Source: Bacillus salipaludis
GTDB lineage: Bacteria; Bacillota; Bacilli; Bacillales_B; DSM-18226
Direction of reading: 5' to 3'
Assembly: GCF_004358205.1 (NCBI RefSeq)
Contig: NZ_SMYO01000005.1
Coordinates: 124,001 to 188,000, forward strand
Length of the DNA stretch: 64,000 nt
The position numbers and the translations under genes were made by a program. The notes beneath the pieces were generated by a model. That model worked only from the letters and a program-made list of their open reading frames with translations, was not told where the DNA came from and did no database searches. Positions within the stretch are counted from its first letter, which is position 1. Every line of letters starts with the position of its first letter. Shown piece after piece: positions 1-8,467 of this stretch.

Positions 1-93
1 CTTTCGATTGCCTTTTATTTTATTTGATCTCTTAAAAAATGCACTGCTTTAATTCATTATATATTATTAGAGTTTGGTCTCTGCAACAAGTCT

Positions 94-283
94 GTTGATT
101 TCCGCTCCAGGTGCGTGCGGTTCGCGGGCGTGCCGGGAAGCCTCCTAGGCGCTTTGGCGCCTGCGGGGTCTCCCCTGCCCCGTACTCCCGCAGGACAATG
201 AATTGCTTCCTTGAATCCGCCCACGCACGAAGAAAATGCGTTAGCATTTTCGAGGAGTCTTCTCGCCTTCCGCTCCAATCAAC
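94..283 (-). repeat. Family B structured repeat, copy 1
   Basis: Copy of a 190-250 bp element also found near 681, 10052, 11671 and 50924. Reading on the minus strand it starts GTTGATTGGAGCGGAAGG and ends GGAGCGGAAATCAAC. Inside are a GAAAATGC-TAAC-GCATTTTC hairpin and an inner stem CCTGCGGG/CCCGCAGG. The outer ends are more diverged than in the copy at 11671. Apparent reading frames inside it are by-products of the GC-rich repeat. Confidence 0.9.
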
Positions 284-372
284 AGATGCATTTTTAAAAA
301 AATTTCACTCCATGAATATTTAAAATAATTGGTGAATTTAATTTTAGGCCAAGAAGAGTTTCGCCAAAGTGA

Positions 373-459
373 ATAGAATTCGTTTCTGATGGATTAGACC
401 CAGATGACTACCTTCTATGCTTGATTGACAAATCTATTGGTTTTTCGTCTATTATTTAA
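373..459 (+). pseudogene. IS1182-type transposase N-terminal remnant
   Basis: After an in-frame stop at 370-372 the frame reads IEFVSDGLDPDDYLL followed by CLIDKSIGFSSII and a stop. This resembles the N-terminal block of IS1182-family transposases as I remember it (roughly IEFVSLDDLVPEDHLL...KIDAAIDFSFI), with about half the positions identical. No start codon, no rest of the protein and no inverted repeats remain, so it is a decayed scrap. The family match is from memory. Confidence 0.5.
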
Positions 460-510
460 AAAGTAAATCTGGAATAATGCTTTATAAATTTATAAAGGAA
501 AAAATTGGGC

Positions 511-606
511 GAAGCTTCGCAGGCTGGAAAGAGCTCTTCGTGGGCTTTCCGATTCCGGTTATGGGATTTGGACAGAACCGGTGAACAGGTTATTACCGCA
601 GCCTGC
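511..606. other. Three-way-junction inverted repeats, function unknown
   Basis: A perfect palindrome GCGAAGCTTCGC overlaps the start. Then GCAGGCTG (519-526) pairs with CAGCCTGC (599-606) and encloses two hairpins, GGAAAG/CTTTCC (526-531 with 545-550) and CCGGTT/AACCGG (555-560 with 576-581). There is no T tract after it and no convincing reading frame. It may be a structured RNA, part of a mobile element or chance. The rest of 284-680 shows nothing else I can name. Confidence 0.35.
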
Positions 607-680
607 CAAAATTATAGAAGATTACAATACAGTTAACAAGGTTTGAAAAAGTGTGTTGTAATACATTGTTTTACTAGCTT

Positions 681-809
681 GTTGATTGGAGCGGAGGGCA
701 CTCGACTCCTGCGGGATAGAGAGGTCACTGGAGACCCCACAGGCGCACGCGCCGAGGAGGCTCCAGGACCTCCCCGCGCGGAAAGCGAGTGACCGGAGCG
801 GAAATCAAC
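681..809 (+). repeat. Family B structured repeat, short variant (copy 2)
   Basis: Begins GTTGATTGGAGCGGA and ends GGAGCGGAAATCAAC like the other family B copies. It is only about 129 bp and lacks the GAAAATGC-TAAC-GCATTTTC hairpin, so it is an internal-deletion or subfamily member. It lies between the IS remnant and the ackA promoter. Confidence 0.8.
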
Positions 810-949
810 AGGCCCTATTGCAGGGAAATCAAAAGACAAAGTAAAAAATCGCTAAAAAAATACCCTTTCTAAACAATCTTAACCGATGAATTTTTGTTTT
901 TTTGTTTTTTACTAATAGTACAAAAACTTTGAATAAAATTATATTTTAG

Positions 950-964
950 ATGTAACCGCTGACA
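950..964 (+). promoter_or_regulatory. cre (CcpA) site upstream of ackA
   Basis: ATGTAACCGCTGACA matches the catabolite-responsive consensus WTGNAANCGNWNNCW at every position. Its centre lies about 55 bp upstream of the start site predicted from the adjacent promoter. That is the placement known for CcpA activation of ackA in B. subtilis, which implies activation of acetate overflow by good carbon sources. Confidence 0.75.
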
Positions 965-977
965 CTTAAATTACTCC

Positions 978-1006
978 TTGAAATGTGACAAATCGAGTGT
1001 TTAAAT
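978..1006 (+). promoter_or_regulatory. ackA promoter (SigA)
   Basis: TTGAAA (978-983), a 17-bp spacer and TTAAAT (1001-1006). The weak -10 fits a promoter that needs CcpA at the upstream cre site. The start would fall near 1012, giving a leader of about 95 nt. Confidence 0.5.
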
Positions 1007-1108
1007 GAGTAATTGAGAGATATATTCAATTTCGGTTTGCAAAGGCTAAAGATGAGAGAAAAGAGTCCTTTAAAACCGATGTTTTTATATAAAAGGAGCT
1101 GTAGCAAA

Positions 1109-2296
1109 ATGTCTAAAATTATTGCAATCAATGCCGGCAGTTCATCCTTAAAGTTTCAATTATTTGAAATGCCAAGTGAGAATGTTATTACAAAAGGGTT
1201 AATTGAGAGAATCGGTTTAAAAGATTCTATTTTTAATATCACTGCACATGGTGAAAAAGTTCAAGAAATCATCGATATTCCAAATCATGATGTGGCCGTT
1301 AAAATGTTGTTAGATAAACTTACGTCGCTCAGAATTATTGAATCACTGGATGAAATTGAAGGAATCGGACATCGTGTAGTACATGGTGGAGAAGCCTTTA
1401 ATGATTCTGTTCTCATTACCGATGACGTATTGGCAAAAATCGAGGAGCTATCGGAATTGGCGCCACTGCATAACCCGGCAAATATTACTGGAATTCAAGC
1501 ATTTCAAGGAGTATTGCCGAATGTTCCGTCAGTTGCTGTCTTTGACACAGCCTTCCATCAAACGATGCCTGAAAGCTCTTTTTTATATAGTCTTCCATAT
1601 GAATACTACAAAAATTATGGAATTCGAAAATATGGTTTCCATGGTACGTCCCATAAATATGTGTCACAGCGTGCCGCTGAGCTATTAGGTCGTCCAGTTG
1701 AACAACTGCGCCTTATATCCTGCCACTTAGGGAATGGGGCAAGTATTGCAGCTATTGAAGGCGGTAAATCAATTGATACTTCAATGGGCTTTACACCACT
1801 TGCAGGGGTTACAATGGGAACGCGTTCAGGAAATATTGACCCAGCGTTGATTCCATATATCATGGAAAAAACGAATAAAACGGCTGAAGAAGTTCTTGAT
1901 ATTTTAAATAAAAAGAGTGGAATGCTGGCTGTTTCCGGTTTTTCAAGTGATTTACGGGATATTGAAATTCAAGCGAAACAAGGAAACGCCCGGGCAAAAC
2001 TTGCGTTAGATGTATTCGCAAACAGAATTCATAAATACATTGGTTCCTATGCATCCCGTATGTATGGTGTAGATGCGATTATTTTTACTGCGGGAATCGG
2101 CGAAAACAGCGATGTGATTAGAGAAAATGTTCTTAAAGGGTTAGAATTCATGGGAGTTTACTGGGATCCTGCCCTTAATAAGGTTAGAGGAGAAGAAGCC
2201 TTCATTAATTATCCTCACTCACCTGTTAAGGTATTGATCATCCCGACAAATGAAGAAGTAATGATCGCCCGCGACGTGGTTCGCTTGGCAAATTAG
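1109..2296 (+). CDS. ackA: Acetate kinase
   Basis: Converts acetyl phosphate and ADP to acetate and ATP, the last step of overflow metabolism in the cytosol. The 395-residue protein has the usual family length. It opens with the acetokinase signature [12 protein letters not shown] (from about residue 5) and has the second signature [11 protein letters not shown] at about residue 175. The ATG at 1109 is chosen because it follows AAAAGGAG at 1091-1098 and gives the family N-terminus; an in-frame ATG at 1013 would add 32 unsupported residues at about the predicted transcription start. A cre site and promoter lie upstream and a terminator follows. Confidence 0.97.
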   Translation: MSKIIAINAGSSSLKFQLFEMPSENVITKGLIERIGLKDSIFNITAHGEKVQEIIDIPNHDVAVKMLLDKLTSLRIIESLDEIEGIGHRVVHGGEAFNDSVLITDDVLAKIEELSELAPLHNPANITGIQAFQGVLPNVPSVAVFDTAFHQTMPESSFLYSLPYEYYKNYGIRKYGFHGTSHKYVSQRAAELLGRPVEQLRLISCHLGNGASIAAIEGGKSIDTSMGFTPLAGVTMGTRSGNIDPALIPYIMEKTNKTAEEVLDILNKKSGMLAVSGFSSDLRDIEIQAKQGNARAKLALDVFANRIHKYIGSYASRMYGVDAIIFTAGIGENSDVIRENVLKGLEFMGVYWDPALNKVRGEEAFINYPHSPVKVLIIPTNEEVMIARDVVRLAN

Positions 2297-2302
2297 GATT
2301 TA

Positions 2303-2347
2303 ATATAAAAGGCAAAGTCTCTCTAAAGGGATTTTGCTTTTTTTAAT
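2303..2347 (+). terminator. Terminator after ackA
   Basis: An imperfect hairpin, AAGGCAAAGTC with GGGATTTTGC, runs into seven Ts. It separates ackA from the EcsC-like gene. Confidence 0.7.
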
Positions 2348-2405
2348 CCTTCTGTTTCTTTATGCTATACTTAAAGAAAGAATTGGAAACAGGAGGAGTG
2401 TTTTC

Positions 2406-3263
2406 ATGCCGCTCTCAGACAGGGAGAAAAACGTCTTAAAGGAAATAAGGGAATGGGAAAATCATTTATTCAGTTATGAAGTAAATGACTTTCAATTGAC
2501 CTATGAAAAATACTTAGAGCGTTCCTTTTTACTTTTACCCAAAATGGTTCAAAAAAAGTTTTTTCTATTAGTCGACAACTGGTTGTTTCACTTACATGGC
2601 TTGATTCAGGGTTCCCAGCTTCAGATGGATGCGAAGGAACGAATTCTTTCATCCGGAAGGATTTTTTACAAGGAGTTAGAAAAAATAGATGATCTAAAAA
2701 AATTAGATATCAATCAACTGCAATACATAGCCCAGCAACAAATTGCCAAGCATCGGCTGTATTCCTTTGCACAAGGTGGACTATCTGGAACAGGCGGTAC
2801 CCTGCTTTTAGGAATGGATATTCCGGCAATTGCCGTGATTAATTTACGAGCTGTGCAATTAATTGCCATGACTTATGGATTTGAGGTCAATACTCCTTTT
2901 GAAATGATGACTTCACTGAAGGTTTTTCATACTGCTACACTTCCTCCTAGGATTCAGAAGGATGGATGGGCGGCGCTCATGCATGAATTAGACGGAAACG
3001 ATGATTTTTATTTTTATCAAGGGAATGAAGAAATAACGGATATTACCTGGCTGGAGCAGCCTGTCCAACAGCTGTTAAAGGCAATGGTCATTGCTTTATT
3101 TCGAAAAAAATTGATTCAGGGCATTCCGCTTGTCAGCATGGCGATTGGGGCAGGGGCAAATTATCAGTTAACAAGGAAAGTTACGGAAGTTGCCCACAAA
3201 TATTATCAGCTTCGTTATTTAAAAGAAAAAGAGGAGTATCCGGATGAGTACGAAAGAGCATAA
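2406..3263 (+). CDS. EcsC-family protein
   Basis: A 285-residue protein of the EcsC family, whose members are linked to the Ecs transporter or to membrane-associated functions; the molecular role is unknown. The conserved hydrophobic glycine-rich segment GGLSGTGGTLLLGMDIPA lies near residue 130, and the C-terminal third has a second hydrophobic stretch (VSMAIGAGANYQLT). The ATG at 2406 follows AGGAGGAG at 2391-2398, so the earlier in-frame ATG at 2334, inside the ackA terminator, is not used. Its last 20 bases overlap moaB, so the two are probably translated from one message. Confidence 0.8.
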   Translation: MPLSDREKNVLKEIREWENHLFSYEVNDFQLTYEKYLERSFLLLPKMVQKKFFLLVDNWLFHLHGLIQGSQLQMDAKERILSSGRIFYKELEKIDDLKKLDINQLQYIAQQQIAKHRLYSFAQGGLSGTGGTLLLGMDIPAIAVINLRAVQLIAMTYGFEVNTPFEMMTSLKVFHTATLPPRIQKDGWAALMHELDGNDDFYFYQGNEEITDITWLEQPVQQLLKAMVIALFRKKLIQGIPLVSMAIGAGANYQLTRKVTEVAHKYYQLRYLKEKEEYPDEYERA

Positions 3264-3759
3264 AAAAGAAGCGCCGAAAACCGTTCATTGTAAAGTAATT
3301 ACGGTTAGTGATACACGAAATGAAGAAAGTGACAAAAGCGGGAGATTGATGATTGACCTCCTAGAGCAAGCAGGTCATAAGGTCCTTGATTATTGTATAG
3401 TAAAAGATGAAAAAGCCCCTATTCAAGAAGAAATTTTAAAGGGCTGTGAACGAGAGGATATCGAGATTATTATCACCAATGGAGGCACAGGTATTGCCAA
3501 ACGGGATGTGACGATTGAGACCGTCAAGGCGCTAATTGAAAAAGAAATTGTTGGGTTTGGAGAATTGTTTAGAATGTTAAGCTACCAGCTAGATATAGGA
3601 TCTGCAGCCATACTTTCACGAGCTATTGCAGGGGTTGTGAAAGATAAAGCCGTTTTTTCTACCCCGGGCTCTTCAGGTGCCGTAAAGCTTGCGATGGAAA
3701 AACTTATTCTTCCAGAAATAGGGCATGTGGTAAGAGAATTGAAAAAGGACTTGAAATAA
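3244..3759 (+). CDS. moaB: Molybdenum cofactor biosynthesis protein MoaB
   Basis: A 171-residue MoaB/Mog-fold protein expected to act in molybdopterin adenylylation. The fold's glycine-rich motif TNGGTGIAKRDVTIE is at about residue 78 and FSTPGSSGA near residue 138. It overlaps the preceding EcsC-like gene. In B. subtilis moaB is followed by argGH; here a convergent small gene and ald follow instead, so the arginine genes have been lost or moved. No other molybdenum genes are in the window. Confidence 0.9.
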   Translation: MSTKEHKKEAPKTVHCKVITVSDTRNEESDKSGRLMIDLLEQAGHKVLDYCIVKDEKAPIQEEILKGCEREDIEIIITNGGTGIAKRDVTIETVKALIEKEIVGFGELFRMLSYQLDIGSAAILSRAIAGVVKDKAVFSTPGSSGAVKLAMEKLILPEIGHVVRELKKDLK

Positions 3760-3760
3760 A

Positions 3761-3789
3761 AGAGGCTCCCATAAGCGGGAGCTTTTTCT
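3761..3789. terminator. Bidirectional terminator, moaB / small convergent gene
   Basis: GCTCCC (3765-3770) pairs with GGGAGC (3777-3782) and is flanked by AAAAGAG and CTTTTTC, so it can stop transcripts from both sides. Confidence 0.8.
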
Positions 3790-4102
3790 AATGGTGCATT
3801 TTTACTGAAACAGTTTGATTTGCGCGATACCAAATCCATAAATCATTAATAATGGAAGCGAGATCCGCGATTTCACTGTTTAGTTCACAGGAACGAGGGA
3901 AGTCGCTTTCATCTGAAAGTTGTGATTGTTTTTGATTAATCGTATGTTCAAGTTCTGCAATTCTGTCAGGAATGGTGCCGCGAATTTGCTCCCAATAGAA
4001 CAAGATAGCAGCCTGGGTCTGGCGGGAATACTGTTCCCAATCTAGTTGAATGTCAGGGAGTTGAATTCCCAGACGTTGATCGAAAGAAAAATGTTCTTCC
4101 AT
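3788..4102 (-). CDS. Conserved-looking hypothetical protein, 104 aa
   Basis: I do not recognise this family. It starts with ATG behind GGAGG on the minus strand (about 4107-4113) and ends at the shared terminator, so it is very likely real. It is acidic and tryptophan-rich (DWEQYSRQ, FYWEQIRG, DLWIWYR), has no signal peptide or membrane segment, and is mostly predicted helix; residues 45-70 could form a short coiled coil. It is convergent with moaB. Confidence 0.65.
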   Translation of the reverse strand: MEEHFSFDQRLGIQLPDIQLDWEQYSRQTQAAILFYWEQIRGTIPDRIAELEHTINQKQSQLSDESDFPRSCELNSEIADLASIINDLWIWYRANQTVSVKMHH

Positions 4103-4349
4103 ACATTTGCCTCCACATGTATAGTTTTTTTTATTTTACTACACATTATCGGAGCTTTCACTGGAAAACTATTAATCTAACCTAAAATATAAATGTAAAA
4201 CAATTACACAAGTTAATAGCATTATGTATTTTTTATTAAGTCGATGATTCATCATCTCTTTTACCCGAATTATACAACAATTGGAAATGTATAGATGTGC
4301 CAATTTTTCGAACAATAATGGGGTATTAATTATTGAAGGGGGCAGGCAC

Positions 4350-4499
4350 ATGAGCAAGCGTAATCCGAATAAGCAAAATATTTTTGAGTTTGATGAACAG
4401 GGGACAAATGAGGTAAGCGAGCAAATCTTGAATTCGTATAATAGCGGATTTATCGGAGAGGGAACCGAACAGACTGAAAGCAGCAGTACAGAAGGTTAG
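4350..4499 (+). CDS. Small hydrophilic protein, 49 aa, unknown
   Basis: Starts MSKRNPNKQNIFEFDEQG with ATG after GAAGGGGGC (4335-4343), and ends in a Ser/Thr/Glu-rich tail. It has no cysteine and no membrane segment. Size and composition recall the small spore proteins of Bacillus, but it matches none of the Ssp families I know. A terminator follows directly, so it is a single-gene unit. Upstream TGTATA with a downstream CAATAAT is only a weak resemblance to a SigG promoter. Confidence 0.6.
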   Translation: MSKRNPNKQNIFEFDEQGTNEVSEQILNSYNSGFIGEGTEQTESSSTEG

Positions 4500-4511
4500 G
4501 CAGGGAAGGAT

Positions 4512-4550
4512 GGAAGGCTGTCCGAATGAGGGCAGTCTTTTTCTTTTTTT
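4512..4550 (+). terminator. Terminator after the 49-aa gene
   Basis: AAGGCTGTCC pairs imperfectly with GGGCAGTCTT and is followed by TTTTCTTTTTTT. Confidence 0.7.
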
Positions 4551-4662
4551 ATTCTATTTTCAATAAATCACTGGAATCTATATTCATAACAGGCTTTGAC
4601 ATTATTAAGCTTATGGGTGGATATAATAGTAAATATGGATGATTTAAAATGGAGGTAAGGAT

Positions 4663-5784
4663 ATGCGGATTGGAGTACCTAAAGAGATAAAAAATAACGA
4701 AAATCGTGTAGCGATGACACCTGCCGGGGTAGTAAACCTATTAAAATTTGGTCATGATGTATATATTGAAAAAGGAGCGGGGCATGGATCTGGTTTTTCT
4801 GATGAGGATTATGCTTCAGCTGGAGCAAAGATAGTAGATTCGGCCGGAGAAGCTTGGTCGATGGAAATGGTTATGAAGGTAAAGGAACCACTCCCAAGTG
4901 AGTACTCCTATTTTCGTGAAGGGCTAATATTATTTACATATTTACATTTAGCCCCGGAACCGGAATTAACCAAAGCTCTCATCGATAATAAAGTGGTTGG
5001 AATTGCCTATGAAACCGTTCAGCTATCAAATAGAAGTTTGCCATTATTGACTCCTATGAGTGAAGTAGCTGGTAGAATGGCAGCACAAATTGGTGCTCAG
5101 TTTCTTGAAAAGGTTCATGGCGGTAAAGGAATATTGCTTTCCGGAGTGCCGGGGGTTCATCGAGGAAATGTGACAATTATCGGTGGCGGGGTTGCCGGTA
5201 CCAATGCAGCCAAAATGGCCATTGGATTAGGTGCGAAGGTTACGATTATTGATTTGAACCCCGACAGGCTTCGTCAATTGGATGATATTTTTGGTTCAGA
5301 CGTGACTACGTTAATGTCTAACCATTATAATATTGCCGAAGCTGTTAAGGAATCAGATCTTGTAATTGGAGCTGTCTTAATCCCGGGAGCAAAAGCACCG
5401 AAGCTTGTCACGGAAGAAATGATTCAGTCAATGAAACCGGGCGGTGTTGTCGTAGATATCGCCATTGATCAGGGGGGGATTTTTGAAACAACAGACCGGA
5501 TTACGACACATGATAATCCAACATATGTAAAGCATGGGGTAGTCCATTATGCTGTTGCAAACATGCCAGGGGCTGTTCCGCGTACCTCCACCATTGCTTT
5601 AACAAATGTAACGGTTCCGTATGCATTAGACATTGCGAATAAGGGATATAAAGCGGCTTGCCTTAAAAATGAAGCATTGTTGAAAGGAATTAATACACTT
5701 GGCGGCTATGTAACCTACGAGGCAGTGGCAGAAGCACATGGTCTTCAATTTAAGGATACAAAGACATTGTTAGAAAAGGTGTAA
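4663..5784 (+). CDS. ald: Alanine dehydrogenase
   Basis: Oxidises L-alanine to pyruvate and ammonia with NAD; in Bacillus it is needed for growth on alanine and for sporulation on it. The 373 residues match the family length. The N-terminus [20 protein letters not shown] is diagnostic. Catalytic Lys lies in [11 protein letters not shown] (about 75), His in [11 protein letters not shown] (about 96), and the NAD-binding [13 protein letters not shown] begins near residue 173. The start follows GGAGG (4651-4655). TTGACA (4596) and TATAAT (4622) lie upstream but 20 bp apart, too wide for a normal SigA promoter, so activation may be needed. It stands alone between two terminators. Confidence 0.97.
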   Translation: MRIGVPKEIKNNENRVAMTPAGVVNLLKFGHDVYIEKGAGHGSGFSDEDYASAGAKIVDSAGEAWSMEMVMKVKEPLPSEYSYFREGLILFTYLHLAPEPELTKALIDNKVVGIAYETVQLSNRSLPLLTPMSEVAGRMAAQIGAQFLEKVHGGKGILLSGVPGVHRGNVTIIGGGVAGTNAAKMAIGLGAKVTIIDLNPDRLRQLDDIFGSDVTTLMSNHYNIAEAVKESDLVIGAVLIPGAKAPKLVTEEMIQSMKPGGVVVDIAIDQGGIFETTDRITTHDNPTYVKHGVVHYAVANMPGAVPRTSTIALTNVTVPYALDIANKGYKAACLKNEALLKGINTLGGYVTYEAVAEAHGLQFKDTKTLLEKV

Positions 5785-5796
5785 GGTATATAAAAA

Positions 5797-5826
5797 AACC
5801 AGCTTCAATTTGAAGCTGGTTTTTAG
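5797..5826. terminator. Bidirectional terminator, ald / 6S-like RNA
   Basis: A 12-bp perfect stem AACCAGCTTCAA with TTGAAGCTGGTT; T runs on both strands (TTTTTAG on plus, TTTTTTTATA on minus). Confidence 0.9.
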
Positions 5827-6028
5827 TTACTAATATGTAGCCGCAATTGCCGTATTCATATAAGAAAGTTTTAAACCACCACTCCTCAAAGTGGGTGTTC
5901 GCAGAAACCTTCCTGCCTGTCCTCCATGTCTTGTAGACAGAGGCATGTCATTTCAGTTTCAATGTTAAAACTCCCTTTTACAGCTTAAAGGTTAAAACTT
6001 TATTATCATTACGTACAATGCAGCTTGT
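5797..6028 (-). ncRNA. 6S-like structured RNA (candidate)
   Basis: A minus-strand transcription unit without a reading frame. Promoter TTGAAC (6063-6058), 17 bp, TAAAAT (6040-6035); start near 6028; terminator AACCAGCTTCAA/TTGAAGCTGGTT at 5821-5797 followed by Ts. The 5' arm (about 6024-5988) pairs with the 3' arm (about 5877-5838) over an interrupted helix that includes AAAGTTTTAA-CC with GGTTTAAAACTTT. An unpaired central region carries the small hairpin CCACT-TTGAGG-AGTGG. An apical stem begins GAAAC/GTTTC and continues into TGCCTCTGTC/GACA..GG..AGGCA pairings. Helix to helix it spans about 190 nt. This closed-stem, central-bubble, apical-stem plan and length are those of 6S RNA, which binds the SigA holoenzyme. 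The identity is inference; it is not at either B. subtilis 6S locus. Confidence 0.5.
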
Positions 6029-6083
6029 ATTATTATTTTACTGCAGATTACTCGATTGTTCAATAGATAAAAATTCCATATGG

Positions 6084-7181
6084 TTATTTAATAATTTGTA
6101 ATTCTTTCGGGAAGTTTGTTAATACTTTAGCACCGTCCGCGGTAATAAAGAGATCATCCTCAATTCGAACCCCGGCTACCTCAGGTACATAAATTCCTGG
6201 TTCAATTGTATATACCATGCCTTCTTCGATGACCAACTGATTTGTTTCAGTCATGGAAGGATATTCATGAACACTAATTCCAAGTCCATGTCCTAAACGG
6301 TGTGGAAAATACTCTCCATATCCTGCATCAGCAATAATTCTGCGGGCGGTTAGGTCAACCTCTGCTGCTGTCACACCAGGCTTACTAGCCTCAATTGCGG
6401 CAAGCTGCGCTTTTAAGACAGTGTCATAAATTTCTTTTTGCTTATCATTAATGTCTCCGTATGCAACGGTTCTAGTGATATCAGAGCAATAGCGATCAAC
6501 GACAACACCGAGGTCAAATAAAACCAAATCGCCTTTTTTTATTTTTGTTAACCCCGGGTTGCCGTGCGGAGATGCAGCGTTTGTACCAGTTAAAACCATC
6601 GTTGCAAAGGACATTTCGGTAACGCCCTTTTGTTTTAATGCATATTCGACTGCATTAAGAACATCTAATTCTGTTTTGCCTTCTTTGATTTCACTTGCGC
6701 CGAATTCGACAGCATAGTCTGCGAGTGCACAAGCCTCCTCGATAACTTTTAATTCCTTAGCATCCTTAATCATTCGAAGAATACGTAATTTTTCTTCAGC
6801 AGAAATAAAAGCAGCTTTTGGGAAAAGGCTCGATAGTTGTTCGTACCGTTCCACATTCATATGTTCTTTTTCAATCGCTGTTTTCGATACGATTCTGATT
6901 CTTTTTTGAATAGAGCTTTGAATCATTTCCCAAGGATTTTCGATGTCATTATATCCTATGATTTCATGGTCCCATCCGGAGCGTTTCGCATCATGAACTT
7001 CCATGGCCGGACAAACAAGAAATGGTTCCTCTTGTTGAAAAACAACAAGAGCCAGCAGGCGTTCATGCGGATTCGTAAAATATCCGCTTAGGTAAAAAAC
7101 ATTTTCTGAAGAGGTGATGAAGCTTACTTCGATTTCATTTTCTTTCATCCAAGCTTGAAGCTTTTCTACACGTTGATTCAT
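6084..7181 (-). CDS. M24-family Xaa-Pro peptidase
   Basis: A 365-residue cytosolic creatinase-fold metallopeptidase that releases residues N-terminal to proline. The N-terminal domain (1-125) precedes the pita-bread catalytic domain. Metal ligands are visible: two Asp in LVLFDLGVVVDRYCSDITRT, His in HRLGHGLGISVHEYP, and Glu in YTIEPGIYVPE and GVRIEDD. The start ATG follows AAGGGGGAAC on the minus strand. It has no neighbour in the same direction, and the structured RNA follows about 55 bp downstream with its own promoter. Confidence 0.9.
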   Translation of the reverse strand: MNQRVEKLQAWMKENEIEVSFITSSENVFYLSGYFTNPHERLLALVVFQQEEPFLVCPAMEVHDAKRSGWDHEIIGYNDIENPWEMIQSSIQKRIRIVSKTAIEKEHMNVERYEQLSSLFPKAAFISAEEKLRILRMIKDAKELKVIEEACALADYAVEFGASEIKEGKTELDVLNAVEYALKQKGVTEMSFATMVLTGTNAASPHGNPGLTKIKKGDLVLFDLGVVVDRYCSDITRTVAYGDINDKQKEIYDTVLKAQLAAIEASKPGVTAAEVDLTARRIIADAGYGEYFPHRLGHGLGISVHEYPSMTETNQLVIEEGMVYTIEPGIYVPEVAGVRIEDDLFITADGAKVLTNFPKELQIIK

Positions 7182-7403
7182 GTTAGTTCCCCCTTAAAAA
7201 TCATTTCCACTTTTGAGATTATCAATTTAACGCCTGAATGTAAACAAACTGGGCTTTAGAAGTGATAGTTTATTATAGGACTGTTACAGTTCAGTTTTTT
7301 GCTAAAAGTGTTATCTTTTGGGTAAAGTTATTTTGTGAGGAAGGAATTCCTAATTTTAGTATGGAAGTAATTATAAAACTATTTAATGAGAGGAGTTAAA
7401 ACA

Positions 7404-8084
7404 ATGAAAATTTCTTATCATGGCCATTCCATTGTTCAAATTCAAACGGAAGGGAAAACAATTTTAATTGACCCGTTCATTCGAGGAAACTCTTTAACGG
7501 ATCTAAATGTGGAAGCGGTAAATCCTGATGTTATTCTGTTAACACATGGTCATAACGACCATGTCGGTGATACGGTTGAAATTGCAAAAAGAACCGGTGC
7601 CCTTGTTGTTGCCAACGCTGACCTAACCACTTATCTCAGCTGGCAAGGTGTTCAAACCCATGGGATGAATATAGGCGGTGCCTATCAATTTGATTTTGGA
7701 AAGGTCAAACTGACACAGGCTTTTCATGGATCAGGTTATGCAACTGTTAACAATGAGATCGTGTATTGCGGCATGCCAACGGGTATTTTGTTTAGCAATG
7801 AGGGTAAAACAATTTACCATGCCGGCGATACAGGGCTTTTCTCCGATATGAAGTTAATTGGTGAGCGTCATCCAATTGATGTTGCCTTCCTGCCAATCGG
7901 TGATAATTTTACGATGGGCGCGGAGGATGCGGCTTATGCTGCCAAATTATTAAACGCGAAAACAGTTGTGCCGATTCATTTTAATACATTCCCGCCAATT
8001 AAGCAGGACCCGAATAAATTTATTGAACTACTTGAGGAACAAAACGGTAAAGTTCTTCAGCCAGGGGAAGCTATAGAATTATAA
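7404..8084 (+). CDS. ytkL: UPF0173 metal-dependent hydrolase
   Basis: A 226-residue metallo-beta-lactamase-fold hydrolase of the YtkL (UPF0173) family with unknown substrate. Metal motif HGHNDH is at about residues 48-53, further ligands in YHAGDTGLF and a final His in [10 protein letters not shown]. The ATG at 7404 follows GAGAGGAG and gives the family start MKISYHGHS; the earlier in-frame ATG at 7386 lies in the ribosome site. The position next to ytoI, ytpI and nrnA is conserved in Bacillus. Confidence 0.9.
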   Translation: MKISYHGHSIVQIQTEGKTILIDPFIRGNSLTDLNVEAVNPDVILLTHGHNDHVGDTVEIAKRTGALVVANADLTTYLSWQGVQTHGMNIGGAYQFDFGKVKLTQAFHGSGYATVNNEIVYCGMPTGILFSNEGKTIYHAGDTGLFSDMKLIGERHPIDVAFLPIGDNFTMGAEDAAYAAKLLNAKTVVPIHFNTFPPIKQDPNKFIELLEEQNGKVLQPGEAIEL

Positions 8085-8163
8085 TGAATTAAGGTATTTG
8101 TCTACTTTTTTTCCTCTTTCTAGCATAAATATGAAACAAGCAGTTTTTAAGGGAGGAAAAAAT

Positions 8164-8400
8164 GTGAAGAAAAACAGATATTTATTATGTCTTTTACTTT
8201 GCGGAGCAATGCTTTATTATGCAGTGCCTCAATTATCGGTAACCGCACCGGGGCAGAAAGGGATTTTTGCTTTAGCGTGGCTTGCCTTTGCTCTAATGGT
8301 GATTGCCGGTAATTTAACGGGAATTCTTTATAGCCCGAAAAAAGCAGCTCAAAAACATCAACCAAACCGCAGTAAAAGAAAATCCCGCATGTTTCATTAA
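8164..8400 (+). CDS. Small membrane protein, 78 aa
   Basis: The start is a GTG at 8164 after GGGAGGAAAAAAT. The peptide has two hydrophobic segments (RYLLCLLLCGAMLYYAV, about 4-21, and FALAWLAFALMVIAGNLTG, about 35-54) and a strongly basic tail (HQPNRSKRKSRMFH). It is probably a two-pass membrane protein with both ends inside. I do not recognise the family. A strong terminator follows, and it is probably co-transcribed with ytkL. Confidence 0.7.
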   Translation: MKKNRYLLCLLLCGAMLYYAVPQLSVTAPGQKGIFALAWLAFALMVIAGNLTGILYSPKKAAQKHQPNRSKRKSRMFH

Positions 8401-8410
8401 AGAGTATAAG

Positions 8411-8446
8411 AAAAGCTCCGGTAGAACCAATACCGGAGCTTTTTCG
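8411..8446 (+). terminator. Terminator after the 78-aa membrane gene
   Basis: AAAAGCTCCGGTA (8411-8423) pairs with TACCGGAGCTTTT (8431-8443), followed by Ts. Confidence 0.9.
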
Positions 8447-8467
8447 TAATAATGTAACAATCCTCAT

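Noticed and set aside
57..323. Open reading frames of 70-73 codons on both strands
   Set aside because: They lie inside a family B repeat; the same frames recur at 10018, 11689 and 50821 in other copies and differ by indels. They have no ribosome site.
505..640. A 43-codon frame from a TTG with an A/G-rich leader
   Set aside because: No family resemblance, and the sequence is better explained by the inverted repeats at 511-606.
1013..1108. N-terminal extension of acetate kinase
   Set aside because: It covers the predicted transcription start region and lacks a ribosome site; the ATG at 1109 gives the family N-terminus.
4596..4627. Ald promoter TTGACA/TATAAT
   Set aside because: The spacer is 20 bp, too long for a standard SigA promoter, so I did not list it as a feature.
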